A DNA stretch of 11,059 nucleotides from Bacillota bacterium (GTDB lineage Bacteria; Bacillota; Clostridia; Oscillospirales; Acutalibacteraceae): NCBI GenBank assembly GCA_023401495.1, contig JAEXDU010000198.1, positions 1 through 11,059 on the forward strand, read 5' to 3'. Position numbers and translations under genes: made by a program. Below the pieces are notes generated by a model. The model saw only the letters and a list, made by a program, of their open reading frames with translations. It was not told the origin of the DNA and did no database searches. Below, in pieces: positions 1 to 5,736 of this stretch (position 1 is its first letter; every line of letters begins with the position of its first letter).

Positions 1-533
1 TCCTTTAATAGCTGCTTCTGAAGCTTTTCAAAGGAGCCCGGGATGGTCTCGAACCCCACGTTTTCACGGATATAGTAATCCAGCGCGTCCATGATCCTCA
101 GGCTTTCTGCAGTGCGCATCATCACGCTGAGAATTTCGCGCATGGAAAGCGGGCACTCCAGATTCCGGAGTACCCGATAGATCTTTTCCGGTTTTACGTG
201 CGCCCGGGAAAAGCAGAGAAAATCAAACTCATACCCCAAGTCCCGCAGAATCTGCTCCTGTACCTCTCCGTAATAGCCGTAACGGCAGCCAAGGCCCGTT
301 TGCAGCAGCACGTTGGCCCCGGCCTCGAGCGCCTCGATATAGTTCCCCATGTTGTATTTGAACGGCGAGCAGACGAAATCGGGGCTGTATTTGCTGCCGA
401 GCTCCAGCGTGCGCTGGGTGGTCGGCGGCGGTGAAATCACCTTCTGCCCCGGGAAGAGTTCCCCGAGCATCGAGCGAATGACCACATGGTAATCCCCCAT
501 GTGGGGAAAGCTGAACACAAGCTGCTTATCCAT
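1..533 (-). CDS. 2-hydroxyacyl-CoA dehydratase-like / activase-related protein (COG3581-type), 3' end missing
   Basis: Translates without a stop for 177 codons from ATG at 533 and leaves the window at its left edge, so the C-terminus is not seen. The N-terminus (MDKQLVFSFPHMGDYHVVI) resembles the start of proteins related to the 2-hydroxyglutaryl-CoA dehydratase subunits. Two cysteine motifs are visible, FVCSPFKYNMGNYIEA near residue 57 and TGLGCRYGYYGEV near residue 85. They match in order the TCYPALLVIGQFMDA and GGGCRASNYIHL segments of the plus-strand gene at the right edge. These cysteines are candidate Fe-S ligands by family analogy. The start codon overlaps the stop of the upstream gene by 8 bases, which implies an operon with translational coupling. 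Exact substrate is unknown; characterised relatives act in 2-hydroxyacyl-CoA dehydration, but many such stand-alone proteins have no assigned role. Confidence 0.85.
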   Translation of the reverse strand, partial: MDKQLVFSFPHMGDYHVVIRSMLGELFPGQKVISPPPTTQRTLELGSKYSPDFVCSPFKYNMGNYIEALEAGANVLLQTGLGCRYGYYGEVQEQILRDLGYEFDFLCFSRAHVKPEKIYRVLRNLECPLSMREILSVMMRTAESLRIMDALDYYIRENVGFETIPGSFEKLQKQLLK

Positions 534-1434
534 AAACCCTCTTCCTTTCCCCCAAAATGTCCAGAAAGCTCTCAATGCGGGTCTGCAGCCCGGCGTCCGA
601 CTGCTGTTCGTCCATGAGGAGCTGGATTACCGGCACCTCATGCACCCGCCGGATCACCAGCTCGTTGACAAGGGAATCCGTTCCGCAGGGAAACGCGGTG
701 AGCAGGATCACGCCGTCCACACGATTTTTATACAGCTCGATCGCGCCGATCATCTCTTTGTTCATCGTCCAGTACAGCTCGGTAGAGATCGCCTTGGATT
801 TCTGGCTGCAGGCGCGGCGGTTGCAGTAATCGGAAAATAAAACGGTTCCGTTCTGCTCCCGGATCATCCGGCAGACCGGCCCGCCGATAAAGGAATCATG
901 ACTGATATAGGGCTGTGCGGCGATCAGGATTTTCAGGCCGTCACCCTCGCTGACACGCTGCTGACGCTCCATCCGCGCCAAATCCTGACTTTGCTGGCGC
1001 TGTCTGGCGCGCTGATACGCCCGAAAGCACTGGTCTGCGCTTTTTCCCAGCTGGCGGCCCATCGCGCAGAAGGCAAACAGTTCAGAGCGCGTGCTCCCTT
1101 TTAAATTGTAAGTAATCAGCCTGGCCCAGGGAAATGTGTGGCGCACAATATCGTACAGTCCTAAAAAACGGACACAGAATTCCTCACTGCCACGGGTTCC
1201 CTCAAAGCGGGGAACCAGCACCGCGTCGCACTGCCCCAGAAGAGATTCCACATGCCCTAAATACAGCTTCATCGGCAGGCAGTTTTCCGCTTCGGAATGA
1301 CGAATCCCATCCTCCAGAATCGTTCTGCAGGTTTCGCTGCTGATGATGACCTCGCACCCCAGCTCCTGAAAAAATGTCTCCCACAAACAGCCGTATCGAT
1401 AATATAAAAACGCCTTTGGTATTCCAATTTTCAA
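526..1434 (-). CDS. DUF2229-type acyl-CoA dehydratase activase-related protein (COG3580-type), stand-alone
   Basis: About 302 residues. It starts with the family signature KIGIPKAFLYYRYG, then NCLPMKLYLGHVESLL, a middle ILIAAQPYISHDSFIGG segment and a C-terminal AFPCGTDSLVNELV motif. Each has a counterpart in the DUF2229 module of the 964-residue activase at the right of the window (KIGIPMGLNFYELLPFW, CFPAKLMHGHIEALL, IIVLSGRPYHLDPEI, SFGCGVDAITTDEV), so the whole protein is a paralogue of that module without the ATPase domains. I chose TTG at 1434 because GGTGAT lies 4 bases upstream and the family motif begins at once; GTG at 1443 is the alternative. An in-frame start at 1584 would put a terminator hairpin inside the coding region and is unlikely. 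No strong promoter is visible; a CATAAT hexamer at 1453-1458 is the best -10 candidate. Function probably concerns Fe-S/acyl-CoA chemistry, but the substrate is unknown. Confidence 0.85.
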   Translation of the reverse strand: MKIGIPKAFLYYRYGCLWETFFQELGCEVIISSETCRTILEDGIRHSEAENCLPMKLYLGHVESLLGQCDAVLVPRFEGTRGSEEFCVRFLGLYDIVRHTFPWARLITYNLKGSTRSELFAFCAMGRQLGKSADQCFRAYQRARQRQQSQDLARMERQQRVSEGDGLKILIAAQPYISHDSFIGGPVCRMIREQNGTVLFSDYCNRRACSQKSKAISTELYWTMNKEMIGAIELYKNRVDGVILLTAFPCGTDSLVNELVIRRVHEVPVIQLLMDEQQSDAGLQTRIESFLDILGERKRVYG

Positions 1435-1534
1435 TGTTATCACCCAGATGCTATTATGGATTTTTTCCCTGCAAGTATTCATTCGGACGGCGCATTTCCA
1501 TAACCTCACATCGGGCATGATTTTGCGATGAAGC

Positions 1535-1569
1535 AAAAAAACCCATTCCGGACGTTTCGTTCGGAATGG
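1535..1569 (-). terminator. Intrinsic terminator after the GGDEF gene
   Basis: An 8-bp perfect stem (CCATTCCG at 1543-1550 with CGGAATGG at 1562-1569) with an 11-base loop is followed on the minus strand by seven T (plus-strand A at 1535-1541). It lies about 90 bases past the stop of the GGDEF gene and about 100 bases before the start of the DUF2229 gene. It should separate the two units, or act as an attenuator if read-through feeds the downstream pair. Confidence 0.8.
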
Positions 1570-1657
1570 ATTTTCATGAATCATATCGATTTTTCAGAAA
1601 AGCAGTTTGTTTATTTTAATTGAAAAAGAATTGAAGTTTTTTATTTTAATCTCTGGA

Positions 1658-2494
1658 TTATACCACCTGATCTCTGCCGGCGTTTTTGGCCTGATACAGC
1701 TTTTTGTCCGCAAGGTAAATCAGTTCATCCACAGCCTTCGGCGCACAGTCTAAGGTGACCGTCTCTACACCGATACTGCAAGTAATGGCGATTTCCCCAT
1801 AGGTGGTGCGAAAAACGTGGCCGCGAATGGAATCCCGAATACGGCAGGCAATCTGCTTGGCGGAATCACTTTCCCAGCCCGGCAGGCAAACCAGAAATTC
1901 ATCGCCGCCGTAGCGGGCCACCCACCCGCTCTTGGCCGGAACCATCTTTTGCAGCAGAACGGCGATTCCATGCAGCACGCAGTCGCCCGCCACATGGCCG
2001 TTATGATCGTTGATCTTTTTAAAATAGTCAATATCGATAAACAGAACGCTCATCGGCTGATCCTGCTCAAAGCAGCTCTGCAGGTCGGCAGGAAGCCGAA
2101 GATCGATATAACGCCGGTTGTACAGATGCGTGAGGAAATCGGTATAAACCGTTTCGCGGCTGAGATTTTCATCCTCGATTTTTTCTTCCGGACGGGAAGT
2201 TCGCCGGGTCCAAACCAGTGTGCAGGCTCTTTCCCCCACTACGAGAGGAATCCGGACAATACTGCAGATCGCCGAATCATCCGCAGATACGCTCAGCGTT
2301 GCGTCCGGCCCGAAAAGGATTTGATAATCGAAGCTTCCCTCCAAAGAGCTTTCAAACAGCCCCTCTGAATTGAGTCCCCGCAAATCATCGTAAAGGATCA
2401 GCCCGCAGTTGGAATCCACAAGATACACCGAAGACGAAAACGCCCTCAATACACAGAGCAGATTCTTCACATCTGATAAAGATTCTAATACCAT
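1658..2494 (-). CDS. GGDEF-domain diguanylate cyclase
   Basis: 278 residues from ATG at 2494, which has a weak AAAGGGAAG site upstream; an in-frame TTG at 2557 would add 21 residues. The C-terminal half is a GGDEF domain: TDFLTHLYNRRY at its start (His replaces the usual Gly of LTGLYN), metal-binding FIDIDYFKKIND, the intact active-site RYGGDEF with GGDEF at about residues 196-200, and CSIGV near the end. The expected product is cyclic di-GMP made from two GTP. The RxxD inhibitory site that normally precedes the active site reads AKSG, so product inhibition through that site should be absent. The N-terminal ~100 residues (VYLVDSNCGLILYDD and on) look like a small cytoplasmic sensor domain, PAS- or GAF-like, but I cannot assign it. 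No membrane segment or signal peptide is seen. The gene is monocistronic, with its own promoter and terminator. Confidence 0.92.
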   Translation of the reverse strand: MVLESLSDVKNLLCVLRAFSSSVYLVDSNCGLILYDDLRGLNSEGLFESSLEGSFDYQILFGPDATLSVSADDSAICSIVRIPLVVGERACTLVWTRRTSRPEEKIEDENLSRETVYTDFLTHLYNRRYIDLRLPADLQSCFEQDQPMSVLFIDIDYFKKINDHNGHVAGDCVLHGIAVLLQKMVPAKSGWVARYGGDEFLVCLPGWESDSAKQIACRIRDSIRGHVFRTTYGEIAITCSIGVETVTLDCAPKAVDELIYLADKKLYQAKNAGRDQVV

Positions 2495-2620
2495 TACTTC
2501 CCTTTCTACCGATTTGGCGGACCGCAATTTCTTTCGATCGAGATCGTACACCGCCAACCCGGGACCTGCAAAAATCGTTCAGCCATTGAAAGACCGCGTT
2601 CCCCCAAAGCGCCCCGGCAA

Positions 2621-2706
2621 TTGCGGATTTTCGGCCTTTGAGAGAAACGACAGAAAGGTATTCAGATAATTTCCGCAAACCAAAAAAACACACAATAAGT
2701 GTTTTT
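2621..2706 (-). promoter_or_regulatory. Foldable 5' leader of the GGDEF gene
   Basis: The predicted transcript starts near 2706 and runs over 200 bases before the ATG at 2494. On the minus strand it contains an early hairpin (2684-2706) and then nested helices: TTGCGGA/TCCGCAA closing 2621-2678, and CCTTT/AAAGG inside it (2635-2639 with 2654-2658). I do not recognise a known riboswitch class; in particular, c-di-GMP-I and -II consensus elements do not fit. Whether it is a regulatory RNA is inference from length and pairing only. Confidence 0.3.
2684..2706. repeat. Inverted repeat at the transcription start of the GGDEF gene
   Basis: AAAAACAC (2684-2691) and GTGTTTTT (2699-2706) form an 8-bp perfect dyad with a 7-base centre. 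It sits on the predicted start site of the minus-strand promoter at 2713-2741, a usual place for a repressor operator. The XRE gene at 2805 diverges from this promoter and is a candidate ligand. It could instead act only as an RNA hairpin. Confidence 0.4.
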
Positions 2707-2712
2707 CTTTAA

Positions 2713-2741
2713 ATTATACATATAATATTTGTGCAAGTCAA
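2713..2741 (-). promoter_or_regulatory. Sigma-A promoter of the GGDEF gene
   Basis: On the minus strand, TTGACT (2736-2741) and TATAAT (2713-2718) are separated by exactly 17 bases. Predicted start is near 2706. It reads toward the GGDEF gene and away from the XRE gene at 2805. Confidence 0.8.
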
Positions 2742-2804
2742 TACGTAAATAGAGCGTGTGATAAGATCGTTTTCGTATCAATATATGTTGAAGGAAGGGT
2801 TGAA

Positions 2805-3173
2805 ATGAAAGCAATAAATCAAATTATTCGCGATTTACGCGAAGATAGAGATTTAAGACAATCAGACATAGCAGCCGTCTTGGGAACAACACAACAGCAT
2901 TATTCCCGATGCGAAAAAGGAGAATCGCAGCTTTCAACTCGCTCCATTATTGCTCTGGCGGATTTTTACCACGTATCCACGGATTATCTGTTAGGCCGAA
3001 CAGACTGTAAGCAGGGTGTAGACGTTCTGAATCAGCAAATCGCAGAAGGATACTCAACCGGGCGCTTTTTGACAGATGTACTTTCCCTGAGCATCGTCGG
3101 GCGCTGTGCTGTAGCGGAATATCTGAAGCTTCAGCTCCTCAAAGAAGAGGTGGAGCAGAAGAGGCTTCTGTAA
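2805..3173 (+). CDS. XRE-family helix-turn-helix regulator
   Basis: 122 residues. ATG at 2805 is preceded by GGAAGGG with a 5-base gap. Residues about 7-62 form a complete XRE/Cro-CI HTH: IRDLREDRDLRQSDIAAVLG, with the recognition-helix region TTQQHYSRCEKGE, and the usual IIALADFYHVSTDYLLGRTD ending. The C-terminal ~55 residues (EGYSTGRFLTDVLSLSIVG and on) are predicted helical, end in a Lys/Glu-rich segment (LLKEEVEQKRLL) and probably mediate dimerisation. Such proteins bind DNA as dimers, often near their own gene. It diverges from the GGDEF gene, with an inverted repeat between them that could be its operator. No effector domain is visible and the target is unknown. Confidence 0.9.
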   Translation: MKAINQIIRDLREDRDLRQSDIAAVLGTTQQHYSRCEKGESQLSTRSIIALADFYHVSTDYLLGRTDCKQGVDVLNQQIAEGYSTGRFLTDVLSLSIVGRCAVAEYLKLQLLKEEVEQKRLL

Positions 3174-3402
3174 AATCCGGGCGAAATTTTCTTGTTCCCG
3201 GCTACTGAAACGGGGCAAAGACAGGGTTGGTCCCCAAGGTAGCCGCCTTACCACGCGGCCGTCTGCAAAAGCATAGAAAGGGTGGATGACAGATATACAG
3301 TTCAGGGATTCCGGTGTACGGAATTCGCTTCATTTAGGATATGGGGAATGTCACTTTAAAAACAGACTCCGAATAAAAATTTTGATTTTCCCCCGCCTTT
3401 CA
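3174..3402 (+). other. Non-coding spacer with a compact foldable element at 3219-3264
   Basis: No convincing gene lies here. The segment 3219-3264 can fold as a closed multi-branch element: AGAC (3219-3222) with GTCT (3261-3264), GGG (3224-3226) with CCC (3232-3234), and GCCGC (3242-3246) with GCGGC (3255-3259). A CCGGG/CCCGG pair (3177-3181 with 3197-3201) lies just after the XRE stop. Further right, an imperfect dyad is formed by GGATTCCG and CGGAATTC near 3306-3328. A 74-codon reading frame from 3286 has no recognisable content and is not called. The element may be a structured RNA or a remnant of an inserted element. Confidence 0.35.
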
Positions 3403-3438
3403 CCCCGAATACAGGTGGTTTTGCTACGGAGATATTTT

Positions 3439-3471
3439 AAACGTCAACCCGAATTCAGGTTGACGTTTTTT
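3439..3471 (+). terminator. Strong intrinsic terminator containing one operator-like copy
   Basis: AAACGTCAACC (3439-3449) pairs perfectly with GGTTGACGTTT (3458-3468) across an 8-base loop, followed by a T run to 3471. It would stop transcription arriving from the first XRE gene. The 3' arm also supplies the -35 hexamer TTGACG of the next promoter, and the loop contains the middle of the CCCGAATTCAGGT motif. Confidence 0.8.
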
Positions 3472-3488
3472 CTTATCCAAATTATCAT
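3460..3488 (+). promoter_or_regulatory. Promoter of the second XRE gene
   Basis: TTGACG (3460-3465), a 17-base spacer and TATCAT (3483-3488). Predicted start is near 3495, giving a leader of about 30 bases. The -35 is embedded in the terminator stem and adjoins an operator-like copy. Confidence 0.65.
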
Positions 3489-3523
3489 ATATTTATTAAC
3501 CCGAATATAGGTAGGAGATGCTT

Positions 3524-3772
3524 ATGACATATTCTGAAATGATTGTGATGCGGATATCCACACTCTGCAAACAGCGGGGGATCGCCTATAACAAGCTGGC
3601 AGCCATGTGCGGCCTGAATCAATCTACCATCGACAACATCGTGCGCGGAATAACAAAAGACCCGCGCATCCAAACGCTCCATCACATTGCCCTTGGATTT
3701 AACATGACACTTGCGGAATTTTTGGATTACCGGGAACTGAATGAGTATTCGTTTGACGAGGATGAGCATTGA
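3524..3772 (+). CDS. Small XRE/HTH regulator
   Basis: 82 residues from ATG at 3524. I prefer this start to ATG at 3518 because AGGAG (3513-3517) is then 6 bases away instead of directly adjacent. Nearly the whole protein is one HTH domain: MRISTLCKQRGIAYNKLAAM, turn and recognition helix CGLNQSTIDNIVRG, and then IQTLHHIALGFNMTLAEFLD, followed by an acidic tail (FDEDEH). It belongs to the short single-domain XRE type common in Firmicutes and probably acts as a dimer. Three near-palindromic motifs upstream, two of them flanking its promoter, suggest autorepression. A terminator closes the gene at 3851-3890. No known target. Confidence 0.88.
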   Translation: MTYSEMIVMRISTLCKQRGIAYNKLAAMCGLNQSTIDNIVRGITKDPRIQTLHHIALGFNMTLAEFLDYRELNEYSFDEDEH

Positions 3773-3794
3773 CTTTGTAAGCAGAATTTTGGAC

Positions 3795-3825
3795 AAAAAA
3801 GGCCGTAGGACTTTCGTCCTACGGC
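3795..3825 (-). terminator. Terminator of the trpXYZ-type operon
   Basis: A perfect 10-bp stem, GCCGTAGGAC (3802-3811) with GTCCTACGGC (3816-3825), and a TTTC loop. On the minus strand it is followed by six T (plus-strand A at 3795-3800). The plus-strand side lacks a T run, so it works for the minus-strand operon ending at 3900. Confidence 0.85.
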
Positions 3826-3850
3826 AAATGGAATCATCAAAATGATCTTG

Positions 3851-3890
3851 AAAAGAGAGCGGCACTGCGCGCCGCTCTCTTTTATTTTTG
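3851..3890 (+). terminator. Terminator of the small XRE gene, possibly bidirectional
   Basis: A perfect 13-bp stem (3851-3863 with 3871-3883) with core GAGAGCGGC/GCCGCTCTC and a 7-base loop, followed by ATTTTT on the plus strand. The minus-strand side offers four T within the stem end, so weaker use in the other direction is possible. Confidence 0.85.
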
Positions 3891-3899
3891 AGAAAAGTT

Positions 3900-4703
3900 T
3901 CAGTTCCCGACCTCAAGGCTGATCTGATTAAACTGATTCAGAAGATCATCCGTAGACAGGGCCTCTTTTGCCTCGTCCGCGGCATCGATCACCGCCTGGC
4001 CCTGATGCATCATCAGCAGCCGGTTGCCGTACTGAATCGAGTATTTCAGATTGTGGGTCACCATCAGCGTCGTCAGGTGCTTTTCCGTTACCAGTTCCTG
4101 CGTCAGGCGCATCACATTTTCGGAGGACCGGGGATCCAGCGCCGCCGTGTGCTCATCGAGGATCAGCAGATCGATCGGCGTCATGGTCGAAATCAAGAGG
4201 GCCAGCGCCTGCCTTTGCCCACCGGAAAGACTGCCCACCTGCACGCTGAGCTTATCCTCAAGCCCCAAATCAAGGCGCTGCAGCATGGTGCGGTATTCGT
4301 CGGTACGGCGGCGGCTGACGCCGCGGGAAAGCCCATAGAACGAGCCTTTATTGTCCGCAAGGGCCATGTTCTCTAAAATGGTCAGCTCCGGGCAGGTTCC
4401 CTTTGCGGGATCCTGAAATACCCGGCCAATCGATTTGGAACGCTGAAATTCCTTCATCTTGCTGATATCCTCACCCTTGAGCAGAATGCTGCCGCTGTCA
4501 GGCACGATACTGCCGCAGATGAGGTTGAGCATGGTGGTTTTACCGGAGCCATTGCTGCCGACCACTGAAACAAACTGCCCGGGCAGGATTTCGAGATTAA
4601 AATCGGAAAACAGAACGACCTCACTGACGGAATCGGGAGAAAAGGTTTTGCAGATATTCCGCAGACTGACCATGCTGTCAGATTTGAGTTGGGTTGACGA
4701 CAT
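3900..4703 (-). CDS. trpZ: ABC importer ATPase, TrpZ-type
   Basis: 267 residues, a complete ABC ATPase: Walker A GSNGSGKTT (49-57), Q-loop VFQDP (Q97), signature LSGGQRQAL (159-167), Walker B LLILDE (179-184) and switch histidine in VTHN (H217). It should power the membrane permease encoded just upstream from the cytoplasmic face. ATG at 4703 has AAGGAGG about 10 bases upstream and overlaps the permease stop by 26 bases, indicating coupling. It is the last gene of the operon and is followed by two hairpins. The tryptophan assignment rests on the gene order (lipoprotein, LivH-like permease, ATPase) and the Trp-type T-box at the head of the operon; the ATPase alone would not tell the substrate. 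Confidence 0.9.
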   Translation of the reverse strand: MSSTQLKSDSMVSLRNICKTFSPDSVSEVVLFSDFNLEILPGQFVSVVGSNGSGKTTMLNLICGSIVPDSGSILLKGEDISKMKEFQRSKSIGRVFQDPAKGTCPELTILENMALADNKGSFYGLSRGVSRRRTDEYRTMLQRLDLGLEDKLSVQVGSLSGGQRQALALLISTMTPIDLLILDEHTAALDPRSSENVMRLTQELVTEKHLTTLMVTHNLKYSIQYGNRLLMMHQGQAVIDAADEAKEALSTDDLLNQFNQISLEVGN

Positions 4704-5598
4704 GCGGATGCTTCCTCCTTCCCGAAAACGCCTGATTCCCTACCAGAGCCAGTGTGAACAGCAGGGCCATCAGCAGCTTGAGGTAATTGGTGGGCAGGCC
4801 GAGCTGCATCGCGATCACCAGGCAGGTTTTATACAGGATTGCGCCGATCACCACCATAGCGGTGGGACGGATGAATTTGATCTTTCCGAACAGGCTGGTA
4901 CCGATAATGACCGAGGCCAGCGCCATAACGACCATACCCGTACCGCCGTAGATATTCGCGGTTTCTGTCTGCTGCGCCAGAATGGAACCGGCCAGAGCCG
5001 TGCAGCCGTTGCCGATCGCAAGCCCGGCGATCTTCATTCGTCCCGGGTCTTTGCCGAGCGAGATCACATACTGCGGGTTATTGCCCGAAGCGCGAAGCAG
5101 CAGGCCGGACTTCGTCTTTAAATACAGATCGAGCAGCGCCTTGACCACGATGACCACCAGCAGCACGATCAGCACCACACGGTAATCCTGCATGCCGGGC
5201 GGCATCAGGTGAACAATGGGGCCGGAGGTAAAGATGGTCGGCTTATTGTAAAAGGGAAGCACCGCGGAGCCCCTTGTCACCACAAGGTTTACGCTCCACA
5301 GGCCCGTCATCACCAGAATACCGGAAAGCAGGTCGGTAATATGCAGCTTTACATGCAGCAGCCCGGTGACGCAGCCGGCAGCCGCGCCGGCCAGAAAGGC
5401 CGCAAGGCACGCGACCCAGGGATTCACGCCAACGGCGATCAAAGCCCCTGTTACACACGCGCCCAGCGGGAACGTGCCGTCTACCGACAGATCCGGGAAC
5501 CCCAGAATCCGATAGGTAATGTACACGCCCATCGCCATAATTCCGTAAATCAGGCCTTCCTCCATCACATTGAAGAACAGACCAAAAAAAACATCCAT
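4678..5598 (-). CDS. trpY: ABC importer permease, TrpY-type (LivH-like)
   Basis: 306 residues with about eight to nine hydrophobic segments. The N-terminal signature EEGLIYGIMAMGVYITYRIL then FPDLSVDGTFPLGA is typical of the single-permease importers that pair with ABC_sub_bind lipoproteins and are distantly related to the LivH branched-chain amino-acid permeases. Later membrane stretches include YRVVLIVLLVVIVVKALL and the region after GGTGMVVMALASVI. The cytoplasmic tail is basic (GRRKHPHV). Only one permease gene is present, so the channel is probably a homodimer. The SD is weak (GCGGGT about 10 bases before the ATG). The lipoprotein gene lies 138 bases upstream, and the ATPase gene overlaps its 3' end. 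Tryptophan as substrate is inferred from the T-box. Confidence 0.9.
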   Translation of the reverse strand: MDVFFGLFFNVMEEGLIYGIMAMGVYITYRILGFPDLSVDGTFPLGACVTGALIAVGVNPWVACLAAFLAGAAAGCVTGLLHVKLHITDLLSGILVMTGLWSVNLVVTRGSAVLPFYNKPTIFTSGPIVHLMPPGMQDYRVVLIVLLVVIVVKALLDLYLKTKSGLLLRASGNNPQYVISLGKDPGRMKIAGLAIGNGCTALAGSILAQQTETANIYGGTGMVVMALASVIIGTSLFGKIKFIRPTAMVVIGAILYKTCLVIAMQLGLPTNYLKLLMALLFTLALVGNQAFSGRRKHPHVVNPTQI

Positions 5599-5639
5599 TC
5601 ACTGTTACCCGCTTTCCGTACAAATCAAGTTTGAAAACC

Positions 5640-5679
5640 GCAATTTCTCTGCCGCGTGTTCGGCGGGCAGAGAAACTGC
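5640..5679 (-). repeat. Hairpin between the lipoprotein and permease genes
   Basis: TTTCTCTGCC (5644-5653) pairs with GGCAGAGAAA (5666-5675), with an outer GCA/TGC extension beyond one mismatch. It lies in the 138-base gap between the two cistrons. There is no full T run after it on the minus strand, so it is more likely a partial terminator or 3'-stabilising stem that lets the lipoprotein be made in excess. No promoter is evident in the gap. Confidence 0.55.
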
Positions 5680-5736
5680 AAAATCAGATCAGGCTTTTGA
5701 ATCCAGCGTCACGATATCATAACGCTGTTTGTGTTA

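Larger units (their letters stand above)
3403..3512. repeat. Three copies of the dyad motif CCCGAATWYAGGT (candidate operators)
   Basis: CCCGAATACAGGT (3404-3416), CCCGAATTCAGGT (3448-3460) and CCCGAATATAGGT (3500-3512) share CCCGAAT-N-N-AGGT. The extended middle copy ACCCGAATTCAGGT is a palindrome but for one base pair, as expected for a dimeric HTH protein. Start-to-start spacings are 44 and 52 bases. The second copy touches the -35 element and the third lies between the start site and the SD of the XRE gene at 3524, so binding should repress that gene. That the gene's own product binds here is inference. Confidence 0.7.

Noticed and set aside
1435..1584. N-terminal extension of the DUF2229 gene to 1584
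   Set aside because: The extension would translate through an intrinsic terminator, and family similarity begins at KIGIP right after 1434.
2385..2693. 102-codon minus-strand frame upstream of the GGDEF gene
   Set aside because: It overlaps the GGDEF coding region in another frame, lacks an SD and has no family features; the region fits better as an untranslated leader.
3211..3266. Cyclic di-GMP riboswitch in the XRE spacer
   Set aside because: GGTAGCCGCCTTACC recalls part of a GEMM-type element, but the other conserved segments are missing and the length is too short.
3286..3510. 74-codon plus-strand frame starting MTDIQFRDSG
   Set aside because: It runs through the terminator, promoter and repeated motif and has no recognisable domain, although AAAGGGTGG precedes its ATG.
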